NCBI RefSeq assembly: GCF_014876185.1
Contig: NZ_JADALJ010000001.1
Coordinates: forward strand, 992,001-1,056,000
DNA length: 64,000 bases
Direction of reading: 5' to 3'
Source of the DNA: Rufibacter sp. LB8
GTDB taxonomy: Bacteria; Bacteroidota; Bacteroidia; Cytophagales; Hymenobacteraceae
Numbering within the stretch: the stretch's first letter is position 1; every line of letters starts with the position of its first letter. Positions 8,637 through 17,995 of this stretch are shown here, in pieces. The position numbers and the translations under genes are program-made. The notes under the pieces were generated by a model that ran no database searches, had not been told where the DNA came from, and worked only from the letters and a program-made list of their open reading frames with translations.

Positions 8637-8796
8637 AAAAGTTTTAGAATGAAAAAAAATTATATGTGACCTAGCACGGGAACTATTATTTGCCAAAAGC
8701 GACAATAAAGTGTATGTTTAGGTGTACCAAAGATGCTGACATTTGTAGGTTACTGCTTATATACATTAGTTAGCGGTATTATATTATATAAAAGTT

Positions 8797-9538
<742 letters not shown>

Positions 9539-9664
9539 TTGGATACATGACTTTATAACCATATATAAAAGTACTTATTCGTCATAAGGCCTTGCCCGTT
9601 GTTTATACGAGACCGTTAAAATACTTAAAATCAGCTACTAAACCTATTCCCCTTTTCAAGCCCC

Positions 9665-10462
9665 ATGCCCTACCAACCCCCAGAATTACGCCATGTCCAG
9701 GTCACGCGCTACGTCACGCCTTTACGAGAAGGCGGTTCGTTGCCTGCATTGGTGGAAGCAGATGACGAGTTTCTGTACGTGCTCAAGTTCCGGGGCGCAG
9801 GCCAGGGTGTGAAGGCCTTGATTGCCGAACTGGTGGCCGGGGAAATTGCCCGGGTGCTGGGTTTGCGCGTACCGGAACTGGTGTTCGCGTCTCTGGACGA
9901 AGCCTTCGGGCGCACGGAGGCCGACGAGGAGATTCAGGATTTGCTGCGGTTCAGTGAGGGCTTGAATCTGGGATTGCATTACCTGAGCGGGGCCATCACG
10001 TTTGACGCGCTGGTGAATTCCGTGGACGCAACACTGGCCTCGCAGATTGTGTGGCTAGACTGCCTGGTGACCAACGTGGACCGCACCGCCCGTAACACCA
10101 ACATGCTCATGTGGCACAAGGAACTCTGGCTTATTGACCACGGCGCGGCGTTTTACTTCCACCACTCCTGGCCCAATGTGGAAGAAACCGCCAAGAAACC
10201 GTTCCCGCAAATCAAAGACCACGTGTTATTGCCCAAAGCCACGCAATTAGCCGCCGTAGACCAGCAGTTCAAGTCTTTGCTCACGCCGGAAGTGATTCAA
10301 AACATTGTAGGGTTAATTCCAGATGACTGGCTCTTGGGCGATTCGCCGTTCACCACCGTGCAGGAGCACCGCCAAGCTTACGTACAGTTTTTAGAGACGC
10401 GCCTGGCCCATTCCCACATCTTCACCAACGCCGCCGACCATGCCAGAACGTTACTTGTTTGA
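9665..10462 (+). CDS. HipA-like kinase family protein (HipA_2 type)
   Basis: Predicted 265-residue protein of the short HipA-like kinase family. Features are a VLKFRGAGQGVKALIAELVA ATP-binding region near residue 40, a catalytic-loop-like CLVTNVDRTARNTNML near residue 140, and a metal-binding LIDHGAAF that stands in for DFG. It lacks the HipB partner and the N-terminal subdomain of classical HipA toxins. Its ORF overlaps the following DUF3037 gene by 23 bases. The two families commonly occur as a pair, so a joint function is likely. Whether it phosphorylates a tRNA synthetase, as HipA does, is unknown. Its composition matches the chromosome, unlike the island just upstream. Confidence 0.82.
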   Translation: MPYQPPELRHVQVTRYVTPLREGGSLPALVEADDEFLYVLKFRGAGQGVKALIAELVAGEIARVLGLRVPELVFASLDEAFGRTEADEEIQDLLRFSEGLNLGLHYLSGAITFDALVNSVDATLASQIVWLDCLVTNVDRTARNTNMLMWHKELWLIDHGAAFYFHHSWPNVEETAKKPFPQIKDHVLLPKATQLAAVDQQFKSLLTPEVIQNIVGLIPDDWLLGDSPFTTVQEHRQAYVQFLETRLAHSHIFTNAADHARTLLV

Positions 10463-10823
10463 GTACGCCGTGCTGCGCGTGGTACCCAGGGTGGAACGCG
10501 AAGAATTCATGAATGTAGGCGTGATTTTGTTTTGCGGACCCCAGAAATTCCTTCAGGCCAAGTTTTATATAGATGAAGCCCGATTGAAGGCTTTCTCTCC
10601 TACGCTAGATGTAGAAGAACTTAACCAGCGCCTGCAGGCATTTGACCGCATCTGCTGCGGCGGAAAAAACGGTGGTGTTATTGGAGCTTTTCCGTTGGCC
10701 TCCAGATTCCGGTGGCTTACTTCTACCAGGAGCACCGTGGTGCAGACGTCGGCGGTGCACCCAGGCTTGAGTGAGAACCCGGCAGAAACCCTGGACAAGT
10801 TGTTCACGGCCCTGGTGTTGTGA
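10440..10823 (+). CDS. DUF3037 family protein
   Basis: A 127-residue protein of the DUF3037 family, recognised from the opening YLFEYAVLRVVPRVEREEFM, then NVGVILFCGPQKFL, and the C-terminal AVHPGLSENPAETLDKLF. Function is not established. It overlaps the 3' end of the HipA-like kinase gene by 23 bases, indicating translational coupling. Its stop codon directly abuts the stop codon of the convergent rhodanese gene with no spacer. Confidence 0.82.
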   Translation: MPERYLFEYAVLRVVPRVEREEFMNVGVILFCGPQKFLQAKFYIDEARLKAFSPTLDVEELNQRLQAFDRICCGGKNGGVIGAFPLASRFRWLTSTRSTVVQTSAVHPGLSENPAETLDKLFTALVL

Positions 10824-11222
10824 TTATTCTTTTCCGTTTTTGGCCTCTGTTTTGGATTTGACGGGAAAACCAGTTGACTTCAGGTCTTTGAATGCTCCCA
10901 GGTTCACCACGTTGGTAAAGCCTGCTTCCTGCATCAATTTCAAGGCCTGTCCGCTGCGGTTGCCCGAGGCGCAGTACAGGTAATACGTTTTATTTTTGTC
11001 CCATTTGCTGAACTCCTGCTGAAAGGCTCCGCCGCGCAAATCTGAATTCTGGGCTTTCTTCACGTGCCCCGCAGCAAATTCCTCGGGTGTGCGAACATCT
11101 ACTAACACCGCCTTTTCCTTCTTCACCTGTTTTTTCACCACTTTGGGTTCTGGTTTGGCTATGTCTTGCGCAGTTGCGGTAAGACTAAGGATTGATAAAA
11201 GAAAAATATAGAGTAGGCGCAT
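10824..11222 (-). CDS. Secreted rhodanese-like domain protein
   Basis: Periplasmic single-domain rhodanese of 132 residues. A signal peptide (MRLLYIFLLSILSLTATAQ, cleavage after about residue 19) precedes a lysine-rich linker. The rhodanese domain starts at VLVDVRTPEEFAAGHV and carries the active-site loop CASGNRSG with Cys84, so sulfur transfer is possible. The last dozen residues (VKSKTEAKNGKE) are encoded by a degenerate copy of palindromic repeat A, the same TEAKNG peptide that the repeat encodes inside the gene at 54763. Substrate is unknown. Confidence 0.85.
   Translation of the reverse strand: MRLLYIFLLSILSLTATAQDIAKPEPKVVKKQVKKEKAVLVDVRTPEEFAAGHVKKAQNSDLRGGAFQQEFSKWDKNKTYYLYCASGNRSGQALKLMQEAGFTNVVNLGAFKDLKSTGFPVKSKTEAKNGKE
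10830..10866. repeat. Degenerate palindromic repeat A inside the rhodanese 3' end
   Basis: TTTTCCGTTTTTGGCCTCTG then TTTTGGATTTGACGGG is a diverged repeat A forming the last codons of the rhodanese gene. Confidence 0.5.
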
Positions 11223-11287
11223 GTGCTTCGGGATTTAAAAGTCTAACGCAAATTTACGAACTTTCATCTACCCACAAATTAGGAAAT

Positions 11288-11421
11288 GTAGGGACAGGTC
11301 GCGACCTGTCCTAAGCGGTGGCCACAGCAAGCAATATACCACGAATCAAACAAGGCAGCATTTGCAAAAGAAATGCGTAAATCAGGAATGCGTGCGGACA
11401 GGTCGTGACCTGTCCCTACAA
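11288..11421. repeat. MITE-like element, family B copy 2 (inverted relative to copy 1)
   Basis: About 134 bp ending in GTAGGGACAGGTCGCGACCT and AGGTCGTGACCTGTCCCTAC. Its interior (ATGCGTAAATCAGGAATGCG, GGCCACAGCAAGC) is the reverse complement of words in copy 1 at 2-139, so the two are full elements in opposite orientation. Between 11422 and 11573 no gene or RNA is evident. Confidence 0.75.
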
Positions 11422-11573
11422 CCACAACTCGCAATCCAAAAGATAGAAGCAACCCTCTGCAGAGCTTTGCTCGCTGCCTCTAACTAAAGTCTAATCAATT
11501 CTCAAAGAAATAATCAGTGTTCGATCAGCATAATTCCAGAGAAAACAATCAACAATTCACAATCAACAATTTC

Positions 11574-11611
11574 CGTTTTCGGCTTCATTTTCAGAAATGA
11601 GCCCGAAAACG
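11574..11611. repeat. Palindromic repeat A, copy 5
   Basis: CGTTTTCGGCTTCATTTT / GAAATGAGCCCGAAAACG, directly upstream of the sigma-factor promoter. Confidence 0.85.
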
Positions 11612-11651
11612 AATATCTGGGCTGTTTTGTGGGAAAAAAGCGGCAACTTTT

Positions 11652-11659
11652 TATCTTTA
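11652..11659 (+). promoter_or_regulatory. Likely -7 box of the ECF sigma operon
   Basis: TATCTTTA is one base from TAnnTTTG, with TTTTG at 11625-11629 as a plausible -33 element 22 bases upstream. It places transcription start downstream of the in-frame GTG at 11629, which excludes that codon as the start. Confidence 0.45.
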
Positions 11660-11754
11660 CCCAAATATTTTTTGATCTCCGGGCAACCCATCCTCCAGGT
11701 GGTGCATCTTACCATCAAACAAGAACCAAGCTATCGCTTAAAACTTTACAACTT

Positions 11755-12294
11755 GTGAACGAGACAGAACTGGTACAAGCACTACAGCAAGGTGATGCCA
11801 AAGCCCAGCGATTCCTATACGAGCGTTACGCCAGCCACATGATGGGGGTTTGTAGCCGCTACCTGAAGGATGACATGGATGCCGAGGAAGTCTTGATCAA
11901 CGGGTTCATGAAAGTGTACCAGAACGTAGGGCGCTTCGAGAACAAAGGCAGTTTTGAGGGTTGGGTACGCCGTATCATGGTCAATGAGGCACTGCAGTTT
12001 CTCCGCAAGCAGGAGCCGGTACACATGGCTATTGAGAAAGAGCACAACTACCTGGCTTCTGAAGACGCCCTGCCCGACAGCGAGATGACCGCCGAGGAAA
12101 TGATGGCCTTGCTGCATGACCTTCCGGCTGGCTACAGAGCGGTATTCAACTTGTACGCCATTGAGGGGTATTCCCACAAAGAGATTGCCGAGATGCTGAA
12201 TATTTCTGAAGGCACCTCAAAATCACAGTTAAGCAAAGCCCGGGCCATGCTACAGCGCATGCTGGCGCAGCAAGGGGTAATGGTCGCCATCTAA
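11755..12294 (+). CDS. RNA polymerase sigma factor, ECF (sigma-70 family)
   Basis: Alternative sigma factor of 179 residues. Region 2 covers FLYERYASHMMGVCSRYLKD and GSFEGWVRRIMVNEALQFLR. Region 4 covers LLHDLPAGYRAVFNLYAIEG followed by the helix-turn-helix YSHKEIAEMLNISEGTSKSQ. GTG at 11755 (VNETELVQAL) is preferred because translation from the frame's far GTG at 11629 would begin ahead of the promoter and add 42 atypical residues. It starts an operon with an anti-sigma-like membrane protein and an outer-membrane protein, consistent with an envelope-responsive switch. The signal is unknown. Confidence 0.9.
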   Translation: MNETELVQALQQGDAKAQRFLYERYASHMMGVCSRYLKDDMDAEEVLINGFMKVYQNVGRFENKGSFEGWVRRIMVNEALQFLRKQEPVHMAIEKEHNYLASEDALPDSEMTAEEMMALLHDLPAGYRAVFNLYAIEGYSHKEIAEMLNISEGTSKSQLSKARAMLQRMLAQQGVMVAI

Positions 12295-12305
12295 TCTATA
12301 AAGAC

Positions 12306-13271
12306 ATGAGCGCAGAAGATTTAGATAAACTATTCAGAGATAGGCTGCAAAACCAACCTGTGGTCCCCAGCTATGAAGCTTGGGAACGCTTGCAGGCTCG
12401 CATGCAACCCGCCACCGCCTCGCAAAAGGGTTCCGGCGCAGTAGACGTAGATAAACTATTCAGGGATAAGTTGCAGAACAGATCCGTGGCCCCCAGCAAT
12501 GAGGCCTGGGAACGCCTCCAGGCCCGCATGCAACCGCCCGCCCCGCAACTGGAGCGCAAGCCCGTTGCAATGTGGTATTACTCAGCGGCGGCCGCGGTGA
12601 CCTTGCTCTTGGGAGTTGGTTTCTGGACCTTGAAAGATGAAATAAATTTTTCTCAACCCCAGACAACCATTGCCACGGCAAAACCATCTACTAAACAAAC
12701 AGGCACTTTAAGCGGGGCGAACGCAGAGCAGACGGCTACTTACCCCGCCCAACCGGCTACAAATACCAAAGGCGAACAACCAGAAATGGCAGCACCAGCG
12801 CCGGTGACGGAAGAAGGAAACCAACTACTGGCCATGGGCAGAAAAAATAATTCTCAAACCCAGGCAACCTCGCAACCGGCAGGTGCATCTGGTACAGTAG
12901 ATAAGGGAAACACGGAGATAACTCCTACTACTGTGAAGTTCACGCCAGCGCCAGAAATGGTAGCCACCGTGGCCCCCACAAAAGTAGAAACGGTTGAAAC
13001 CAGTACGCTTTCTGCCGCTCAACCTTTAGAAGTGACTGTGATTCTGTCAAACGCTGAACCCGTGGCCCTCGCGCAAGCCGCCCCAGCCGTTGACGCAGAA
13101 TCAGATAATGCCCCCAACACCGGCCGGGTGCTGAAGGGAATCTTGAAACAAGTTAAAAACCTGAAAGACGGAGAAAAGATCAGCCTCTCTGAACTGGGTA
13201 TCACCAAACAAACTTTTGCTTTTGAATCCCGCATTGGGACCAAGAAAATTTCTAAATCCATCGAACTCTAA
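12306..13271 (+). CDS. Anti-sigma-factor-like single-pass membrane protein
   Basis: A 321-residue protein 11 bases behind the ECF sigma gene. The N-terminus contains a tandem duplication of about 42 residues: LDKLFRDRLQ...AWERLQARMQP is followed by VDKLFRDKLQ...AWERLQARMQP. One membrane helix (VAMWYYSAAAAVTLLLGVGF, about residues 89-109) comes next, then a long low-complexity T/A/Q/P-rich periplasmic region and a short conserved C-terminal piece (LKGILKQVKNLKDGEKISLSE read in two parts). Position and topology suggest the anti-sigma factor, with the duplicated cytosolic motif binding the sigma factor. That role is inference and no named domain was recognised. Confidence 0.7.
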   Translation: MSAEDLDKLFRDRLQNQPVVPSYEAWERLQARMQPATASQKGSGAVDVDKLFRDKLQNRSVAPSNEAWERLQARMQPPAPQLERKPVAMWYYSAAAAVTLLLGVGFWTLKDEINFSQPQTTIATAKPSTKQTGTLSGANAEQTATYPAQPATNTKGEQPEMAAPAPVTEEGNQLLAMGRKNNSQTQATSQPAGASGTVDKGNTEITPTTVKFTPAPEMVATVAPTKVETVETSTLSAAQPLEVTVILSNAEPVALAQAAPAVDAESDNAPNTGRVLKGILKQVKNLKDGEKISLSELGITKQTFAFESRIGTKKISKSIEL

Positions 13272-13283
13272 AATCCAATTTTA

Positions 13284-14453
13284 ATGAAACGTTTGTACGC
13301 CCTGCTTTCGGCCATCATGATGGCTGCTGCAATCGCCTTGCCTTCTGTGGCCAAATCAAATCAACCTTTCCGCGCTGCGGTGCAGGATACGCTGATTCTC
13401 AAACTGAAAAACGACGCCAAAGTGCTGGTGGTGGTGAAAGACATCAAAGACATAAAAAGTCTAAAATCACAGAGCCTTGATTCCTTGATGACCATTTTGG
13501 AAAAACACATAGACCAGATTGAGCGCGCCGGTCAAGGTTCTGGCAACCAACCCGTGACCGTGACCCTGGAAAACAAATCTACCGCTGACAAAGACATAGT
13601 GACCGTGACCATTCAGGACCGTTCCAAGAACGAGACCCAGGTGATTACCCAGGAGAAAAAGAAAGTCAGGCTCAAAGACATTGACATAGACATTGACCGC
13701 GACACCGTCAACAACAAAACCACTGTGCGCATTGACGCCGGCGACAATGACACCACCTCGTTTGAGATCAATAAAAAGAAAAAGCCGCGTTACCCAAAAA
13801 GAGAGTTTGACTTTCAGTTAGACCTGGGCGTGAGCCAATTGCGTGACCAGAAAATGCTGTCTAACAATGCCGCCGGTGCCGGTGCGGTGGACAAAGTAAG
13901 CCTGAAACCACTGGGGTCTATTTTCTGGGGCCTGAACTTTAAGTCACACTACCGCTTGGGCGGCGAAGAAAGCCCGCTGCGCTTAATCACCGGGGTAACC
14001 TTTGACTTCCATAACTTCGCTTTCAAAGATAACGTGGGCATGGCCATTGCCCCAGCCGCAGATGGTACTTTGCAAACTGTGTTCCGGAAAGAAAGTGACA
14101 TCTCTCTAGACAAAAGCACTTATTCTACCACTACCATCACAGTGCCGTTGGAGTTGTCTCTGCATATCAAAACCAGCCGTAATAAAACAGCCTTCAAAAT
14201 TGGCGGCGGCGGCTTTGTGGGCTACCAGTTTGACGGCGAGTATGAATCTAAATACTCCGTTGGCGGCAACACCCGCTCAGTGGAAGTAGAGCAAGACTTC
14301 AACCAAAACCACTTCCAATACGGTCTGTCTGGTTTTGTGGGCATCAGAAGCCTGGAAGTGTTCGCCAAGTACCACCTGAGCAAAATGTTTGAGAAAGGCC
14401 AGGGGCCAGAAGCCCAAGCCTTCGCGGTTGGGGTGCGGGTTTTGAAATTCTAA
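13284..14453 (+). CDS. Outer-membrane beta-barrel protein
   Basis: A 389-residue exported protein with a signal peptide (MKRLYALLSAIMMAAAIALP, cleaved near residue 24). A charged, aspartate- and lysine-rich region with DIDIDIDRDTVNN near residue 133 is followed by a C-terminal half of alternating beta strands (FDFQLDLGVSQL, YGLSGFVGIRSLEVFAKYHL) ending in FAVGVRVLKF, a typical terminal barrel strand. It is the third gene of the sigma/anti-sigma operon, 12 bases after its predecessor, and may be the sensor or the main target of the regulon. Specific function is unknown. Confidence 0.75.
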   Translation: MKRLYALLSAIMMAAAIALPSVAKSNQPFRAAVQDTLILKLKNDAKVLVVVKDIKDIKSLKSQSLDSLMTILEKHIDQIERAGQGSGNQPVTVTLENKSTADKDIVTVTIQDRSKNETQVITQEKKKVRLKDIDIDIDRDTVNNKTTVRIDAGDNDTTSFEINKKKKPRYPKREFDFQLDLGVSQLRDQKMLSNNAAGAGAVDKVSLKPLGSIFWGLNFKSHYRLGGEESPLRLITGVTFDFHNFAFKDNVGMAIAPAADGTLQTVFRKESDISLDKSTYSTTTITVPLELSLHIKTSRNKTAFKIGGGGFVGYQFDGEYESKYSVGGNTRSVEVEQDFNQNHFQYGLSGFVGIRSLEVFAKYHLSKMFEKGQGPEAQAFAVGVRVLKF

Positions 14454-14476
14454 CCAAACCAATCTTCATGAAACAG

Positions 14477-14507
14477 AAAAGGAGCTCCAGGGCTCCTTTC
14501 CTGTTTT
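14477..14507 (+). terminator. Terminator of the ECF sigma operon
   Basis: GC-rich hairpin AAGGAGC...GGCTCCTT followed by a T5 tract, 24 bases after the barrel-protein stop. Confidence 0.7.
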
Positions 14508-14593
14508 TGGCTGTATTCTGAATTTAGAGCCCGAAAACCAAAACTTGACGATTCTGATTTAGGCTTCATTTCAGATTTAGAGCCCGAAAACGG
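14503..14593. repeat. Two tandem diverged copies of palindromic repeat A
   Basis: Copies at about 14503-14538 (ending TTTAGAGCCCGAAAAC) and 14556-14593 (AGGCTTCATTTC ... TTTAGAGCCCGAAAACGG) fill the gap between convergent genes up to the trmH stop. Confidence 0.7.
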
Positions 14594-14596
14594 AAA

Positions 14597-15349
14597 TTAG
14601 AAAGACTGGTTCCGGAAGAAGTTATCCAGCAAAATGGCGGTGGCGGTGCCCACGTTCAGAGATTCGGCGCCGCCGCGGCCTGGTATGTGCAGGGGTTGGG
14701 TCACTTGCGCCCTAATTGCCGGACTGATGCCATGTGATTCATTGCCCATGACCAAAATGCCGCTGGGTTGCAGTTGCAGTTTATGCACGTTTTCGCCCTC
14801 TAGGGCGGCACCGTACACGGGTACTTTTTGAGGCCGCGCTTGAAGGAAAGCTTCCAGGTCCACGTAATGCGGGGATATTCTGGTGAACGAGCCCATGGTG
14901 GCGGCAATGGTTTTCTGGTTGTAGAAATCTGCGGAGGTTTGGGAAAGTACCACGCGGGTGAGCCCGTACCAGTCGGCAATTCTGATAATGGTGCCCAGGT
15001 TGCCAGGGTCGCGCACATCGTCCAGGGCCAGCACAAACGGGTTTTCCTGCCAGTTGAAGGCTTCCTGCGGCCGCATCTTGGCAATGGCCAGGGCCGCGTT
15101 GTTGGTTTCCAGGCTACCGGCTTTGGTGAGTTCGTCTTCGGTCACTATTTCCACCGGAAAACCTTTTGGCAGCAGGGCGGTATGCTTTTCTTGGAATTTG
15201 GGGGTGACCAGCAAGGTCTCCAGTTCAAAGTCTGAAGCCAGCAGTTCGGCCACGCTCTTTTCACCTTCTATTAGGAAAGCTTGGTGTTGCAACCTATATT
15301 TCTTTATTTGCAGTGACCTAATGTACTTCAAAAGCCCTTTTGAGATCAT
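14597..15349 (-). CDS. TrmH/SpoU family RNA 2'-O-methyltransferase
   Basis: A 250-residue SPOUT methyltransferase using S-adenosylmethionine to methylate ribose in tRNA or rRNA. The N-terminal substrate-binding part contains QAFLIEGEKSVAELLASDF. The catalytic knot carries the three SpoU motifs: DDVRDPGNLGTIIRIADW, VLVMGNESHGISP-like GILVMGNESHGIS, and IPGRGGAESLNVGTATAILL. Length and order fit the family. The target nucleotide cannot be told from sequence. Its start overlaps the divergent tamL start by 29 bases. Confidence 0.9.
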   Translation of the reverse strand: MISKGLLKYIRSLQIKKYRLQHQAFLIEGEKSVAELLASDFELETLLVTPKFQEKHTALLPKGFPVEIVTEDELTKAGSLETNNAALAIAKMRPQEAFNWQENPFVLALDDVRDPGNLGTIIRIADWYGLTRVVLSQTSADFYNQKTIAATMGSFTRISPHYVDLEAFLQARPQKVPVYGAALEGENVHKLQLQPSGILVMGNESHGISPAIRAQVTQPLHIPGRGGAESLNVGTATAILLDNFFRNQSF

Positions 15350-17828
15350 AACCTTCCTACGTTTGAAGCTACGATGTTACGTATTCGGCGCGGTATTCAC
15401 AATGCTGGGCTTGCTTGTGGGCTGTTCCCCTACCCGTCACCTTACCGGCAATGAGCGGCTTCTCTGGAAAATAAACCTGGAAGGCGCCCAGCAGAACAAG
15501 AAATCTGCCTTGTCGCCGCTGTACCAGCAAAAACCTAACCGCCGGGTGCTGGGCACGCCTTTGTACCTGAATCTCTACTACTTAGGCAAGCAGTTCTACA
15601 ACCCAGAGAAGATACAGGCCCAGAAAGACCAGAAAACCGAGGAGTTTAACCAAGACATAGCCAGGGCCGGTAGTGACTCTATAAAGGTGGACAAACTGAT
15701 TGAGAAAAAAGAGAAAAAACTGGGCAAGCTGCAGAACAAACTGGAAAACGGCAACTGGCTCATGCGCACCGTGGGCGAATCGCCTGCCATCTTTGACTCC
15801 ACCAAACTGGTCAGCACTGAGGAACAGGTCAAGCTGTACCTGAACTCCAAAGGTTTTTTCAGGAGCACCGTTTCTTCCAGCACCGCCACCCAGGACAAAA
15901 AAGTGACGGCCACCATCCATATCACGGAAGACAAACCGTACGTGGTCACCCACCATTTGTACGAAGTGCCCGACACCGCCCTGCTGGGTTTGATGCAACG
16001 GAACCAGGCGGCCAGTTTGGTGAAATTGAACCAGAATTTTGAGGAAGCCACGCTGGCGCAGGAACGCGTGCGCCTGGAGCAGCTTTTCAAGAACAACGGG
16101 TATTTTGATTTCAAGCAGCAGTTTGTCACCTTCAACGCCGATACCAGTTACGTGGACTACACCGTCAGGCTCAAGACGCAGATTGCCAATCCCACAGACT
16201 CCTCGTTCCATAAAGTCTACACCATTCAAAACACCTACGTGACCACAGACGCGGGCAATAACCGCTTTGGCGTGAACCGCGACACCCTGCTCTTGAACGA
16301 TATTTACTTTATGGCCTACGAACAACGGTTCAAGCCTAAAGTGATGATCAGGAAGGTGATTTTACGGCCGGGTCAGACTTTTTCGGCGGCCAGAACGCAG
16401 ACCAACCAGCGTATTTTGAGCAGCATGGATGTGTTCAAGTTTGCCACCGTGACCTATACCAAAAAGGCCGATTCGCTGAGTTCCACCAGCAGAACCGGCT
16501 TGCTGGACGCCAATATTAACATGGCGCCCTTGCCCCGCTACCAGGAAACCGCAGAAGTGGGCGGTACTTTCACAGAGCAGGTGCCCGGTCCTTATTCCAG
16601 CTTACGCCTGCGCATAAGGAACATCTTCGGTGGGGCCGAAATCTTTGACATTGGCGTGCGGGCCGGTATTGAGGGCCAACTGCAGGTAAACGAAGCTGTG
16701 ACCGGCCGCCGCACAGAAATTGGCGCCGACTTTGGGGTGACCTTCCCGCAGATTCTGGTGCCGTTCCGAACCAACGACCTCTTGGTTAGGTTTAATCCGC
16801 GCACGCGCTTCAGCACGGGGTATACCTACGTGAACCGCAATGAATACACCCGCACCAACCTTGACTTCTCATTTGACTACATCTGGCAGCGGCAGAACAT
16901 TCACCAGTTCAGCTTCTCGCCCATTGACATTAACATCATCAGCACCCCTAAAATCTCAGATGACTTCCTGAAAACCCTGGATGAGTTTGAGGCCCAGGGC
17001 AGCCCGTTGCGGCAAAGTTTCCTGAACACGTTTGTGTCTTCCATGAACTTCACCAGCCTCTACAACACCGCCAACTACAACCAGTCTAATGACGCCAAGT
17101 TGGTGCGGCTGTTTGCTGAGACCGGGGGAATTATAGGCCGGTTTCTGGCCAAGCCGTTTAATGACCTTACCAATTACCAATTTGTAAAAGCCAGTGTGGA
17201 CTACCGCCGGTACCACCCACTGCCCAATAATTTCATGTTTGTGTATAGAGTCAACGGCGGTGTGGCCAAACCATTTGGCAGAACGCAAGTGCTGCCGTAT
17301 GACAAGCATTTCTTTGCCGGCGGATCTTCCAGTGTGCGGGCCTGGTTGCCCCGGCGCCTGGGCCCGGGCTCCAGCCGCGTGATTGGGCTGAATGAAGAAA
17401 CCGGCAAATATGAAATCATTTACAAGTTTGAGCAGCCCGGTGAGATTCTGTTGGAATTCAACTCTGAGATGCGCTTTAGAATGTTCCGGTTTGGCACCAC
17501 CAATGTGAACGGCGCGGTCTTTCTGGACGCAGGCAACATCTGGTTGTTCAATGAACGAAGCAACGTGGCACCTTCCGGTAATTTCAGGTATGAAGGACAG
17601 GGCACGTTTGCTTTTGATCGGTTCTATAAGGAGATGGCCGTGGGTACCGGGTTTGGCGTTCGGTTTGACTTCACCTTCGCCATTCTCAGGTTAGATATTG
17701 CGACCCGCATGTTTGACCCGGCCCAACCAGAAGGAAGCCGCTTCGTCTTGAACCGTTTTCAGCCCGGCAACATCTTAAGCGAAAACACCCAAACCACCTT
17801 TAACCTGGGCATAGGCTATCCGTTTTAA
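15321..17828 (+). CDS. TamL-type BamA/TamA family outer-membrane lipoprotein
   Basis: Bacteroidota version of the Omp85-family translocation and assembly component, anchored as a lipoprotein. From ATG 15321 the product has 835 residues. A basic stretch and hydrophobic helix lead to the lipobox LLVGC (Cys35), POTRA-like domains follow (for example HITEDKPYVVTHHLYEVPD and MIRKVILRPGQTFSAARTQT), then an Omp85 barrel with FFAGGSSSVRAWLPRRLGPG and the terminal strand TTFNLGIGYPF. The frame is open upstream to 14958, but that would lie inside trmH. The divergent 29-base overlap with trmH is unusual. Confidence 0.88.
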   Translation: MYFKSPFEIITFLRLKLRCYVFGAVFTMLGLLVGCSPTRHLTGNERLLWKINLEGAQQNKKSALSPLYQQKPNRRVLGTPLYLNLYYLGKQFYNPEKIQAQKDQKTEEFNQDIARAGSDSIKVDKLIEKKEKKLGKLQNKLENGNWLMRTVGESPAIFDSTKLVSTEEQVKLYLNSKGFFRSTVSSSTATQDKKVTATIHITEDKPYVVTHHLYEVPDTALLGLMQRNQAASLVKLNQNFEEATLAQERVRLEQLFKNNGYFDFKQQFVTFNADTSYVDYTVRLKTQIANPTDSSFHKVYTIQNTYVTTDAGNNRFGVNRDTLLLNDIYFMAYEQRFKPKVMIRKVILRPGQTFSAARTQTNQRILSSMDVFKFATVTYTKKADSLSSTSRTGLLDANINMAPLPRYQETAEVGGTFTEQVPGPYSSLRLRIRNIFGGAEIFDIGVRAGIEGQLQVNEAVTGRRTEIGADFGVTFPQILVPFRTNDLLVRFNPRTRFSTGYTYVNRNEYTRTNLDFSFDYIWQRQNIHQFSFSPIDINIISTPKISDDFLKTLDEFEAQGSPLRQSFLNTFVSSMNFTSLYNTANYNQSNDAKLVRLFAETGGIIGRFLAKPFNDLTNYQFVKASVDYRRYHPLPNNFMFVYRVNGGVAKPFGRTQVLPYDKHFFAGGSSSVRAWLPRRLGPGSSRVIGLNEETGKYEIIYKFEQPGEILLEFNSEMRFRMFRFGTTNVNGAVFLDAGNIWLFNERSNVAPSGNFRYEGQGTFAFDRFYKEMAVGTGFGVRFDFTFAILRLDIATRMFDPAQPEGSRFVLNRFQPGNILSENTQTTFNLGIGYPF

Positions 17829-17833
17829 ATTTT

Positions 17834-17873
17834 CTGTTTTCGGGCTCATTTCCGGAAATGAGCCCGAAAACAG
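17834..17873. repeat. Palindromic repeat A, copy (perfect)
   Basis: CTGTTTTCGGGCTCATTTCC and its exact complement form a perfect 40-bp palindrome starting 6 bases after the tamL stop. A separate true terminator follows it. Confidence 0.92.
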
Positions 17874-17911
17874 GAACGCCCACCTTCTCTGGTGGGCGTT
17901 CCTGTTTTTTT
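17872..17911 (+). terminator. Rho-independent terminator of tamL
   Basis: Stem AGGAACGCCCACC / GGTGGGCGTTCCT followed by T7. It shows that repeat A is a different structure from the terminator. Confidence 0.85.
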
Positions 17912-17945
17912 ATAGAATTCTAATCATAACTGAATATTCATTTTC

Positions 17946-17985
17946 CCGTTTTTGGCTTCATTTATGGAAATGAGGCTAAAAACGG
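17946..17985. repeat. Palindromic repeat A copy between convergent genes
   Basis: CCGTTTTTGGCTTCATTT and AAATGAGGCTAAAAACGG, 11 bases past the E1 stop on the minus strand. Confidence 0.8.
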
Positions 17986-17995
17986 AAATTTCTTA

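Noticed and set aside
11422-11573. tRNA-like or riboswitch sequence before the sigma operon
   Set aside because: No cloverleaf or conserved aptamer could be drawn; it looks like ordinary spacer.
14958-15320. Upstream extension of the tamL frame
   Set aside because: It is antisense to trmH, has no signal sequence, and would place the lipobox Cys deep inside the protein.
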